A DNA stretch of 64,000 bases from Candolleomyces eurysporus (Eukaryota; Basidiomycota; Agaricomycetes; Agaricales; Psathyrellaceae), in contig JANBPK010000860.1 of assembly GCA_027579435.1 (NCBI GenBank), positions 62,001 to 126,000 on the forward strand, written 5' to 3'. The notes beneath the pieces were generated by a model. It was not told where the DNA came from and did no database searches. It was given only the letters and a program-made list of their open reading frames with translations. The position numbers were made by a program, and so were the translations under genes. Every line of letters starts with the position of its first letter. Position 1 is the stretch's first letter. Positions 36,958-48,060 of this stretch are shown here, piece by piece.

Positions 36958-38154
36958 GTTTCCTGAAAATATACCGAAATCGGAGCTTGGCGTGGATGGC
37001 CCTTTGCAAAGCGTCGGTTGGCCACGAGCACCAGGATGTATACGATGGTGGGTGAGTCTGGAGCCCAGTCGAGATCTAAAAGTGGCCGCCTTCGCTTCGC
37101 ATATCGTCATAGCGTCTCGGTCTCCGGGTCGTCGTATTTATTCTTGACTTACCGGCAAGACTCACTTTCCCGTTGCTGAGGAAGAATGCTGTCAGCGACA
37201 AGATAAGGTAGAGCGGGTACCCGGGCAGAAGCCACCAAACTCCACTTTCAACGTTCACAACTTGACTCTCGGAACGAATTGAGAACAGACTCCAGGGCAC
37301 CGACGACGCTTTGGAATGTCGATGAGCAAGGGTAAGTATCACCGCGTCGCGCACATCAAGTACTCGGGGTGCCTGATGCGGAGCAAGCGTACACTGGAAT
37401 TCGGCGGTCGACGGTTCCGCGTTCAAAGCTGACAGGACGAAGTGGATGGTTAGGAACGAAGATTTATATCGTTTTCAAGGGCAGATACACGCGTTCGAGA
37501 AATAGATGCGAACATCGACAATAATCCAACAAAAGGTACCTGACAATCGCCCCTTCCCAACCCGTCTCCCTTCCTTCGCCGCGCGATCTCAGCGGGAGGC
37601 GTCACACGCCAGCCAGACCGAGAAAAGGAGTAAATACGAGTTTTGACAGCAGAGAGAAAAGAGAGAAGATGGGGAAGAGCAAGAGGAAGAAAAAAAGGAA
37701 GAAACGCCATCAGATTGTTCTCGAGCCCGTCCCTTTGAGAGTAACAAGGTAGATGGTGCCGAACGAGCGATGTCAGCGCTAGCCCACTCGATGAAGAGGG
37801 GCAGCTCAACGCTTTGCACCAGGGCTATCGTCATCAGCGTTTTTGAACTGGAAAGATCAATGGAGAAGAGCGGGGGCAATTTTCAGGTCCCTTTATACCT
37901 GCGCGGCGATGGAGCACACGGTCATGTGCACTTTTGGTCGTTGGTTCGAACCTGCGCGATCGCGTCTTTCTGATCGTGGAAGCGTACAGAGGCCGACTAG
38001 TAAAAATTCCCAGATCAAATTTTCTGCCATTCTCTTGTACACTCTAAGTATGTCCGCGCAAGCGGGGCTTTATACCCGGGCATTACCAGCTGCTGCAGCT
38101 GCGTGCACCCTAGCCAGGTTACCGTACGATGGGAAGTACCTGTTACGTTCAGTA
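36958..38154. other. Unresolved tract; possible minus-strand exons
   Basis: Open frames on the minus strand at 37450-37809 and 37076-37426 are protein-like. The second carries a membrane-like segment (GYPLYLILSLTAFFL) and ends at a good GTAAGT donor near 37155. Neither starts with an in-frame ATG that joins the other, and I could not build a gene. It could be an unrecognised small membrane protein. Confidence 0.25.
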
Positions 38155-38965
38155 TCAATCAGTTCGGGACCCGGTAGAAATCAAAGAAGCAACCCACTTG
38201 CTATAAAACTGCAACATCTCCGCCCCGCCCGGTGTGGCCCTCCAGTCCCTCATCAAATCGCTCGCAATCGTGAACAACGAGAGTACATGCACGCCAGCCG
38301 CGCGCATCTGCTCATTTGCCAAATCTGCATTGAATTTTGAGAGAGCTCCCGAGGCGTCCGCGTTGGCAAAGACCGTGTAGCCCTCAGCATTCAGCGAGAG
38401 AGCGGCGAATGCCGTGCAGACCTATTCAAATGGAAAAATGGAAGGTTCGTTATCGCCGAATACCATGTGAAGGAAAGCAAACGTACATCAGTTGTAATAC
38501 CAGCGAGGATCACTTGCTTCTTCCCAGTAGCCTTGACCGCCTCGCGGAACTCTTCGCTATCCCAAGCGTTCACCTCACCACTCCTCCTGACGATCGTTGC
38601 ATTGGGATGAAGCTCAAGGATCTCCTCGGGAATCGGTCCGTTGGGTCCTGTCGTTTCAGAGGATTAATGACTTGGTTTCCAGAGTTTACGGAGTGAATGA
38701 TGAGCTCACCGGTCTCAGCACTAGAAGTAATCACTGTGGGCAGACCGAATATTTTTCCCAGCTCAGCGTGGGCGAGAACGTTGCTCCAAAGCTGAACGGG
38801 GGTTTGGTCGTTAACGATCGTAAACAAACCGAGCTGATGGTCAATAATGAGTAGTGCGACGTCGTTCTTGTCGATTCGTGTCCATGGCGTCCCAGGTCCA
38901 GCCGCTATGGACATGGAGAGAAGGCTGAGGAAGAGGGTTAGGAGGAAGACGAAGCCTTTTTTCAT
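38155..38965 (-). CDS. Secreted isochorismatase-like (YcaC-type) cysteine hydrolase
   Basis: CDS complement(join(38155..38421, 38487..38647, 38710..38965)), 227 aa; both introns are short and keep frame. A signal peptide of about 22 residues (MKKGFVFLLTLFLSLLSMSIA) is followed by a complete Rossmann-like isochorismatase domain. The catalytic Asp sits in LLIIDHQLGLF, the ETGPNGP block follows, then NAWDSEEF, and the nucleophile Cys in AGITTDVCTAF; exon 3 starts exactly at VC. The order and wording match the YcaC subgroup, whose substrate is unsettled. Export from the cell is inferred from the signal peptide and is uncommon for this mostly cytosolic fold. It is flanked by long gene-free tracts. 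Confidence 0.88.
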
Positions 38966-39851
38966 CGTGACAGGGTGGTGTCAAGAGTTTTGGGAGGCCT
39001 GAATCGGTGAGCGAGGAGAGTTAAATTGAGAAGACGTACCGTGGCTATTTATCCATGGCCAAGCAACACATGGATCGTGATAAATACCCGAACAGAGCGT
39101 TCGCCACACGCGGAGTCTGATCGGTGAGAAGTTCTTGACCACACTACTGAACTGATGGAACACTGCTCACCGTGGCTGCAGAGAGACGACCATCTTCCTA
39201 TAAGAGCCGGTGACCCATATGGATCAGCTTTCACTTCAAAAAGAAGGAGTAAGTAGCACGCCACAATCTGGATGTCCAAGAGTCGACTGTCGTGTTCCTC
39301 AAGCATCGTCGATGGCACACTAACTTGAGTGTCTTTATACTCCAGAACTCAAAGTGGTGGGAGAGAGAGAGTATAAGAGACCAAATCTTCGCCATTCACG
39401 AACCATAAACGAGTTCATGCTTGTGTACAGCAAAAAAAAGCTGCTATAATAATTAAGCGAAATGACTGTGCGTCGAATCTCAGCATTGATCGAGCGGTTG
39501 TTCTGAAAACAATTTTAGGCTGTTTGCTACGAATGCGATCAATATTGAAATTCTCGTGTCATATACTGTGATGAATGGTGAGGAGGGGTTGTGAAGACAT
39601 GCGCTCTGTGAGAGGCTCTGGACGGAAGACATTCCAAATGATAGTTTCTGTGCGATGGTGGCAGTACCTCTGGCTCTGGAGAAGCCCGTGGAGACACGTA
39701 GGGATGTCGACTTCACACTGACTTCTCTGGATTCGAAAGTAGACCCATCGAGGCTCTGTAATGGCAGTTTTAATCGTGCTTGTTCAAATGCTGTACACGT
39801 GGTAAAATACACAGTTCGAGTTTTGAGCATACTTGGACCCTGCGAGTTTTC
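38966..39851. other. Intergenic, no gene seen
   Basis: Upstream flank of the hydrolase gene and downstream flank of the kinase-like gene. A GAGAGAGAG stretch lies near 39362. No coding sequence recognised. Confidence 0.4.
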
Positions 39852-41088
39852 TCAACCGCGAGGATCACCATGGGCCCACATCCCAACTCGAAACATCTTC
39901 TCTACATTCACGGCTTCTGGAAACCTTTCATCACAATCCACGCCCCACCGCATCTCACTTGTATACCGTTGACTTCGCCCGAAATCGACGAGCCGGAAAC
40001 TCATCTGCCTGAGATCCTTCCTCTCTGTGGAATTACGAACTGCAGCGAAGGGAGAGGAAGAGATGGGACCAGGTTGGTAGAGGACGTTGCGCGGCCATGT
40101 CGAGTTGTGTACCCAGCCCGCGTGGTGGAATCGATGGAAGAGGGATGCGCACGTTTGTCTGAACGGGAATCATGATATCGATCATCACTGTGCAAGAGCA
40201 CTCATGAGAATGGAGAGCTTACCGATCGTCGATTGTCATACTCTCCAGCTCTCGAGATACAGACGTCCCGCAATGCTCAAGGAGCAGAATCGGACTCTTG
40301 TAATGACGACGTGACTGATTTTCAGGGACGTAGTACCCATAAAACTGAGGGACGAGGGCATCGATTGGGAAGGGATCCATCAGTGGTTTACACATGTTCA
40401 GTCCACTCCAGTGCTCGAAGAAGTGGCTGGGGAATTGCTGGTAATTGTCGGCCTCCCTTACCAGATGGTCATCGTGTTTGATGGAAAGCTTCGCTATAGC
40501 CCGAACGCGAATCATTGGCTTTCGCCTCAAACTGAATGGTGAAGACGCCGAGGCCGCCTCGGAGTTCAAAGCAGGGCTTGACTTCCGTCCGCCCCAATAC
40601 ACAGCGTACTTCTTCCTCAAGTGGTCGCAAACACCTTCCGAACCCTTGCCCAAATTCTTCCAGCCGACACCCCCAGTTTGAACGACTCTGACGGGTCCAA
40701 CGTATCTCTTCTTCTTCTTTACTTCAAAAACCTCGTCACCTGTGAGCTCGTTCTGCACGTAGAACGCCATGTTTCCCGTCCTCTCATCGATCATCTGTTT
40801 GCCATTCATATCGAAAGCGATGTGCTCCCACTGGGGCTTTATCACTGGTTCCTCCTCGTATTCCTCCACTAGGCCCGTTTTCTTCGACCATTGTTCATCT
40901 TTCCGCTCGCCATTCGGTCCATCCACCTCAGCTAGAATTTCCATACCGCGTTGCTTAACACAGTCTTTGCAGAGAGCGTATGACGAGGGGAGGATAGAAG
41001 AGAGCGGAAGGTCCCATTCAACCGTGTAGACGAAGGAGTGATTGCCCTCTCCTGTGAGTTCGCAAGGAGAAATGTATAGATGCGACAT
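39852..41088 (-). CDS. Kinase-like fold protein of the Agaricomycete type
   Basis: CDS complement(join(39852..40158, 40223..41088)) if started at the Met before SHLYISPCELTGEG, giving 390 aa. The N-lobe begins with a glycine-containing ELTGEGNHSFVY strand. Conserved-looking blocks follow: AIAKLSI (lysine strand), FPSHFFEHWSGLN, PILLLEHCG, then exon 2 with FHHAGWVHNSTWPRN (catalytic-loop-like, His-Asn in place of the usual HRD) and FRLVDFGRS (DFG). This resembles a large Agaricomycete family annotated as protein kinase-like. Upstream of 41088 the frame stays open through a Glu/Gly/Asp-rich repeat to 41403, so the N-terminus may be longer. Activity is uncertain because the loop is atypical. Confidence 0.75.
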
Positions 41089-42156
41089 TTCTTCACTCCT
41101 CTCCCCCTCCTCTCCCTCATCCTCCCCCTCCTCTCCCTCATCCTCTCCCTCATCCTCTCCCTCCCACTCCCCCCCTTCCCCTTCCTCCTCTCCCTCTTCT
41201 CCCTCNNCTCCCTCCTCTGCTCCGTCGCCCAGAGGCTCCTCTACAGAGAGGTCACCGTCACCAGAGGCAAGCTTGCAGTGGCCCTCACCCTCGCCAAGAA
41301 GCCTCGTCTCGCCCGGCACGTCCGCGTCTTCAACGTCGTCGTGGACCCCGCCGCGAATGTCCTTCCCGCATACTACCGTGCCCTCTCCACGGCCATCTCC
41401 CACATGCGAGAGCTCGTCTCCCTATCCATCACAGTCCCAGCACACCACAGCTNCCATCTTGCCCTCCGACTCCCGCCTCTCTTTCCCAAGACTACGCGTG
41501 CTACAAGCCTCCTTCACGCTCGATCCCCATGTTGTCCGTTTCCTTGTCAAGGCTCCGGGGTTAGTGGCTCTCACACTGGACCACGGACTCGATCTTCCCT
41601 GCTCCGAGATTCCTCCAACCTCCATTCCCCGACTCGCCTCCTTCAGTGGGTCCTCCCAGGCTGCGCAAGTTTTGGTTCCCGGTCGCCCAGTCACTTCCAT
41701 TTTCCTGAGCTCGGGTGATTTAACGGAAGATGTCGTTTCCGCTCTCTCCATGTCCTCAGCTGCCGTGTCCACTCTCGACGCTACCACCACTTCCTTGCCC
41801 CTCCCGATACTCGAGAGCCTCGCCGTTGCGATGCCTCAGCTCGAAAACATCCGGCTCACCACCACATACAATCTTTGGGACGAGTTCTTTAATACAGTGA
41901 GTACCCACCTGCACTCCTTTACTGCATCCCATCGCTCACAGTCTTCAAATGATAGCCGTTCATCCAAAATATTAAATACGCTCTGATGGCTATGGACCAT
42001 CTCAAGTCGGCAAACGTCTCGGGGATGCTGTGGAAGTGGCTCACGAAGGATGGACGCGTCCTCACCAACGAGCCCCATATCCCTTCGCTCACTCTCGACG
42101 ACGACCACGACGTGGAATGGGCCCATGAAAATAACAATTCATATTATCACCATTGA
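41080..42156 (+). CDS. F-box/LRR-like protein, N-terminus and frame uncertain
   Basis: The readable chain starts in the low-complexity tract. SLLCSVAQRLLYREVTV looks like the tail of an F-box, followed by RHVRVFNVVVD and leucine-rich pieces. At N 41453 the frame shifts and continues with LSFPRLRVLQASFTL and further leucine-rich repeats to 41896. A GTGAGT intron (41897-41955) joins a last exon, 41956..42156, that stops at YYHH. Such proteins usually recruit substrates to SCF ubiquitin ligases (family knowledge). The true start, the F-box itself and bases at N 41206-41207 are not readable. The start falls inside the opposite-strand kinase-like gene, which suggests a compressed or misassembled repeat. 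Confidence 0.6.
41097..41222. repeat. CTC-rich low-complexity tract
   Basis: The plus strand is a run of TCCTCTCCCTCA-type units with almost no purines, broken by NN at 41206-41207. Read minus it encodes Glu/Gly/Asp, read plus Ser/Pro or Leu/Ser. Unit number may be wrong in the assembly. Confidence 0.8.
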
Positions 42157-45100
42157 GTCTTTTGGTCCATCCATCTCCCCTAGAGACTTCTGTTGATTAT
42201 AGATTTCATTCCTCACGACCCCGTCACGCTCTGTAGACTAATATAATAACCAGTACGATAATCATTCATACGATATATTCACCCGTATACCTTATTATTA
42301 TCCTATTTATTCATTTCGCGCACTCTCCAACTTCCCTTACTACTATACAATTGCTTCTCACATACCCAAGAGGGTTTAGAGCACTGATCTGATGATATGT
42401 GTAGCGATAGCGAACTCCATTTCAAGATTTCCGAACCCAGATTTCCCGATGGCGATGGACGTGAATCTCGAATCTGACACGGATCTGGCGCAACCCGCCT
42501 CGTTTCGAAATTCACCGTCGCATGCGTTCCTGAGCTGGAAAGAGGGTGAGGGTCTCAGCGGAAGCATTTTCTTGATATTTTATTCCAGAATTATCACGTT
42601 CATGCCTCCCTTGAACGTGTGCTTGACAACTGGCAACGACGGTGGGCATTCTGAGAATGCACGCGATACTTCGGTCTTGGGTCGCAAAATCTTTTCACCG
42701 TCGTTCTGGATGCTGTTGATTTTCATCTCCCCGAGCCCGAGTCATGTTTGAAGCAAGCACCCTTTGCGTGTGATGATTCAGAAAATCATCATGGATCAGC
42801 AAACTCTGTCGCCGTAAGCTTCCCTCCGAGCTAATAGGAGATCGGGCTGCTCCCTCTCGTTCTGCAGAGCAGACCTGAAATAGCGGGCTCTTGTATGTCA
42901 TGCTTAGGGGTTCTGGGCCGATTGAGTGGACTAGTACAGTAAGCATAACAAAGCTGCGGCTTCTATAGCTTTCAGAACTTGACCGATAACAATACATTTT
43001 TTTTAGTTGTTCCAGGTGAATGAGCTCAACCCTTTCCCAAAGCTGTTTACCTCGTGCTCGTGAATTCCGAATTCTCGGGGCTTGTGCAATTGCAATGGGG
43101 AGCCGCTCAATGCGGCAAACCAACAGGATGTGGGAGCCTCAGTGTGATCTCCGTTGCCTTCTCCAACTGTGAATTGCGGCACCGTGAAGATCTCCAAAGC
43201 GATTGAATGCCAAGTATCTGTTCCCGTTATGTATCCTCATATGAGCCACAAGTGTACATTGGTGGGCCCAGCAATTTGACCAGAGCAATGTCAACTCATG
43301 CCCACTTTGAATGTGCTGTCTGAAAGTGAGTTATCCGAGTCGCCCATCATCGCTGAGTACTGAGCCTACAATACCCCCTTCTAGGGCGAAGGATCAAACA
43401 TGAAGACTCCAAAGCGGGTTGCAAACATGTCATCGTGCACCGGGAATACGTACGCTGCTGTCGCACAATGCGCAAGCCCTTTGGGCAACCCGTCCGAAAT
43501 GAGCTTAGCATTGTGTGATTTTTCCTCAGGTATGACAACTTGCAGTTTCCCTTACCGAGCAGGAGGCTGGTGGGCCTGCAGGCGCAAGCGTTTCTTGGTA
43601 AGGTAGCCTTTATGAGCACGTTGTTTGCATTTAGGTCCGTAAACACTGCCCACACGCATATCCAGACTTTGAAATTGACAATGTGAATTCTTTCGCGAAT
43701 TCTTGAATCATTTTTCTCAAAAGAAGAAAGAAGGAAACGAAGAAATCAAAAGAATTATTCACATATGTCCAACAGCATGCCACAATTTTTGGGGTCGGTA
43801 CTGCATACTAAGCAAGGGTCAGGGGAAGGTACACACGCCCAGTTGCATCTAGCTGGGTGCATGCACTATCAGTGCTTCTTCTAGGGCCTGCCGCCGGTGT
43901 GAATGCGTGAAGTGATAGTAGGGGAACGATCAAAATACCCAGAAACTCACACCGTTCAGAGCTTCGCGGTAAGGAGTACCCTCTTTTTTTTTGACACCCG
44001 TCCCTTCACCCGTGGCTGAACGTTGCTTGCCCGAAGACCCAACATCTGGGCGCGAACACTGGCATGCCGCACAGTCGTCCAGAAGTAGTATGTCTGCCCC
44101 TAGTATTAAATATTGAGGGACTGGTATTCAAGTACTTTTTATCGATGATGAATTTCATGAATTTCTTCACAGCAGCCCTCGTAGCAGTCACATCTTTCAT
44201 ATCTATCTCCCCGCACTGTGGCAATAGAACGTGCTGCTATCATATCAGTCAGAGTCGACTGTGCTTCTCCAATACAAATAGGTGTGATAGGCAAACCCCT
44301 TAGATATGGATGGTCTAGTAAGTGCTGCTAAGCTTCCCGAATAAATTATTACTCTTGACGAGTCTCATTTACCTGGAATACGGTCGCACACATACAATCA
44401 ATCTCGCCGTTGGGGTGCTTGAATCTCTATCTGATTGATACCTTTCGCTTCTCGCGTGTCTTGGGGGGAACTGTGCAGTCGTACGAAGTTAATCTACATG
44501 CTATTCAACCTTCAAACTCTGCGTCAGAGGGCTGATATTAATACCATGTTGCTCGTATTATATTCGGCCTCCGAGCTTTCAATATGTTATCACTGTCAGA
44601 AGTGTTATATTATCACTGGCATGCACAGAAATGAGTTCCGTCATCCCTTCCAGCTACCTTTTTTCGGAGAAACTGGACCTACTCCCTGTCCTGAGCGTAA
44701 CCTATCTGACAGTCGTCAACCGCTGACCAGCTGACCCACCGCCATCTCCGTGAATTAAAAGGGCGTCTCACAGGCCACCTTCGTCATTTCTGAACCCCTG
44801 GGTATAACCCAAGGGGCAATGCCGTATAATGTTAACTGATAGTAGAAGAAATGAATGAGTTCGATACAGTTAACATGGACACGTGTGGAAGATCAGGCGG
44901 TGAGGAACATACCGACTCGGACTCGGACTGTGTCAGGATCCACCGAGGAGGCCAGAAAAGATGGATGAATTCCATTTTTGAATAGGGTGCACTGAGTCCT
45001 TTCATCAGATGCTTCCACGTCCAGTATCAGTTTGTCCGATGGGGACGCTTTAATATATTTAAAATGGCCTGTCAAACCAAAGACATTGAAAATGCAATGC

Positions 45101-46173
45101 GTATTGCCTGGCTCTTCATCGGCGGAGGAATATCTGGTTATGACACGGTCGAGGTGTGCTTCTAGTATGAGATGTAAGCCCTGGATGCTGCTTTCTGTCG
45201 CCGTCGCCTAAGCTCCGGCATTTGTGGCACCCACAGCCTGCCCCCCACAGCCTGTCCCATGGAAGCCACCAAAGAATTCGCATTTCGAGCTCAGGACCCA
45301 TCGGGCTGCCTAGCTCCCAACTCAAAACAGAAGGAGCTACTGTTATCAGATAGACCAGTCCAGGTCACCAGAAATGCAGGAGAGTCGAAAGTGTTCCAGA
45401 GTTCGAAGCCCATTACTAGGATCAGCTGGTACTTGGAAGATTGAAACGAGGCCCTCGATGACGATAGATAAGATCAGATGCACAAGGACTACGTACACTC
45501 GGGCCCATAACATTCTGATAGCATCGAGCTGCTTAGTCTATGGCGGGCAGCCAGAAGGGAAACTTCAAAGAACAGTCCGAATAGCTAACGGTGCGTGTTC
45601 GCGTGGAAAGGCGCTGCGCCGTGTCAACAGAACTGTCAAGATGCGGCTCCATCCTGAGATGTTATGGCATGGTAATGGCCAGTGGAAGAAAGCAGAAGCC
45701 CGGTATTCAAGTTATTCACAGAGCGGCGTAAACCCAGATAAAGGGAGGAGACCGCTTCACAGTTGACGTGACCCAGCTGAATGTCAGGGAGCCGGCAGTG
45801 AATCCCAATACATTCGAGGCCTGGAGGAACTATCAGAGCTTAAAAGTTGGCAGTTAGCAGATTGGCGGCGGGGGCATCAGGAGATCCATACATACCAGCC
45901 TATGAAGCCGGTCCCCGGCATTTCGATGTCAAGTTCGGGGACAAAGGGAACAGCCAGTTGAAGGACTTGTCGAGAAATCGACGGACTTGTCGAAATGATG
46001 GTATCCTCTTGTGGGCAAGATTAGATCCCAATCTTATCAATAGCAGGTCACGAGGACCATGATACCCAGCGCCAAATAGAATAACCACCCTTTCACTCTT
46101 CCTCTCACCCTTGGCTCCATTCTTCAGAACCGTTTCACAGATCCATCTAGGAACGGGAACGTCAATCAAAAAC
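42157..46173. other. 4 kb gene-poor tract with possible remnants
   Basis: No complete gene recognised. On the minus strand, 42607-42747 (KILRPKTEVSRAFSECPPSL) and 43030-43197 (APTSCWFAALSGSPLQLHKP, ending at a GTAAAC donor) read like exons, but no shared model could be made. Two adjacent TTC-nn-GAA motifs (heat-shock-element-like) lie near 43691-43706 with no gene beside them. Confidence 0.35.
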
Positions 46174-48016
46174 ATGAGTAAACGACCCCCAAATGAGCTG
46201 GAAAGCCGACTTCACCAAGCTGCATTGGCCCTTCCAAAGCAGGTGTGCAATATTCCAAGGTGTTTGCATGCTCTCGGTTCTTGGTTCTCATCCATGCTTG
46301 TAGGAAATAAGTGCAGAGAAGGCGAAAGATATCATCCAAGATCCAAAGGCCCGACAAAATGCCCTGAACTTTCTCTTGGCTGTTGGTCTGTTTAAGTCCC
46401 TTAAGGATTCGAAAGGAAACATTTCCTTTCGCGCCGTTTCGAAGGGTGAGCTAGTAGCGTGAGTCACAGCTCTCTTGATCCGTCCACTCCTTTGTGGATG
46501 GTTTCAACGTGTTCTTCCTTGATCTTACCCGGTGTTCAACTAACGGTATCACTCTCTAGAACAAAAGAGTTGTCGGGAGAGGAGAACCTTGTTTTGAGCC
46601 ACATCAAACACTCTGCAAATGAAGGTCCGTATCTCGCTAACAATAGAGTTCGAGGTGCAAGGCAGCCTAATAGGTGAACCTAAATATTTCGCTTCACAGG
46701 CATCTGGACAAAACATCTTAAGGCTAAGACGAACCTGCATCAAACGGTTATTGACCGATGCCTCAAGACACTCATCCAAAAGCGTCTCATCAAGCGCGTT
46801 CCTTCGGTTCAGGTGCGTTCTAATGCTACCAATGTGCACTCCCGCCGTTTGACGTAAAAGTGCAGCACCCGACCCGCAAGATCTACATGTTGGAGGGTCT
46901 CGAGCCGTCGATTGCCTTGACAGGTGGACCGTGGTACACAGACAACGAACTTGACACTGAGTTTATACAGCACCTCATGGACGCATGCTACAAATTCATC
47001 CACGACATGGTATGGTCCGATTTCCTTCAACGAATGTCAACATCCCTGACAACATCATTTTGAATCTCGGATTAGAGTTTCCCAAAACGCAGAGAGGCCC
47101 CCGAAGGTGCACTATACCCTATTTCTAACGCACCCGAATACCCTTCGGCACAAAGTATTCGCAACTCTTTGCGAAAGGCACGCCTTACGGAAACTGACTT
47201 GAGCGTTGAACACGTCGAAGCCTTGCTCAATGTTTTGGTTCTGGATGGTAAAATCGAGAAGGTCCGGACCTAGCTATATCACACCTTACCCCGCCTGACC
47301 AATTCGTTGTACAGCTTCCGGCGTTTGGTGCCAGTCTTTGGGACTCGTCGGCTATCAACGACGAGTCCGACAACGAAAGCGAAAAACGTTCAAAGAAAAA
47401 GAGAAAGCACGATTCAGACGACTCGGCGGACGAGAGGAAACGCTCGAAGCGGAAGCGCAAGAAAACTAGAGACAGTGATGGTGACAGCAGTGATGATGAC
47501 GATCGTTCGTCGCTCAGAAAGAAATCACGACGGAGACGAGATCGCTCCCCAGAGAGTTCCGGCGAATCGAGCTCCGGGGAGGAGAAGAAAACGAACAAGA
47601 AGAAACGAAAGAGCAAACGTGTCTCTGATGATTCAGACTCGGATAGCGATGACGACTCGCGTCGCAAGAACAACAAGAACAAAAAGAAAAAGAAGGCTAG
47701 GCACTCCTCCGACAGTGAAACGTCGTCCGAGTCCGAAGTAGAAAGTCGGCGGTCCCGAGCTTCCAAGAAAATATTAAAACGTTCTCCTTCGCCGTTCGAC
47801 CCATCAGCCATGGACACCTTTGAATCGGGAGAGGGATCTGTTTACCGTGCACTACGGGAACAGGTAACAAGTCTGGGTTGGTCTCAGGCACCATGCGCCC
47901 TCTGCCCCTCTTTCGAGTTCTGCAAGCCCGGCGGACCCGTTAATCCCCAAGAATGCGTGTACTACGATGACTATCTTACATCGAAGACCATGGCAGTCGA
48001 CCAGGTCGAGAGTTAG
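46174..48016 (+). CDS. RPC34: RNA polymerase III subunit RPC34/RPC6
   Basis: CDS join(46174..46242, 46304..46458, 46560..46624, 46700..46812, 46866..47009, 47076..47261, 47315..48016), 477 aa. The N-terminal two-thirds are tandem winged helices (ALNFLLAVGLFKSL; LVLSHIKHSANEGIWTKHLK; KRLIKRVPSV; KIYMLEGLEPS; GGPWYTDNELDTEF). The C-terminus holds the Fe-S-type cysteines C-x2-C-x5-C-x10-C in APCALCP...C...C. This subunit helps open the promoter in Pol III initiation with TFIIIB (family knowledge), in the nucleus. Between the last helix and the Cys motif is an insertion of about 145 residues (roughly 260-405) made of KKRK, KRKRKK, SDSDSDDDS and similar blocks. Human RPC39 is about 316 aa. It is convergent with the next gene, the two stops being 44 bp apart. 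Confidence 0.93.
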
Positions 48017-48060
48017 ATTTTACTTTCCAGCTCCGTGTATGACTAGAAGCTTTCTGCGAA

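Noticed and set aside
37930..37970. GGTTCGAACC, like a tRNA B box
   Set aside because: No matching A box or cloverleaf could be drawn around it; no tRNA was found anywhere in the window.
41042..41450. Ser/Pro-rich plus-strand frame through the CTC tract
   Set aside because: It is an alternative reading of the low-complexity DNA; the F-box-like frame (41080 onward) has recognisable sequence beyond it.
43680..43790. Loose inverted repeat around ATGTGAATTC / GAATTATTCACAT
   Set aside because: Arms are imperfect and there is no mobile-element coding sequence or target duplication.
45900..46175. 91-codon minus-strand frame starting opposite the RPC34 start codon
   Set aside because: No domain, and it overlaps the RPC34 promoter and first codons.
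47227..47817. 196-codon minus-strand frame rich in Ser, Leu and Phe
   Set aside because: It is the shadow of the Lys/Ser/Asp-rich RPC34 insertion on the other strand.
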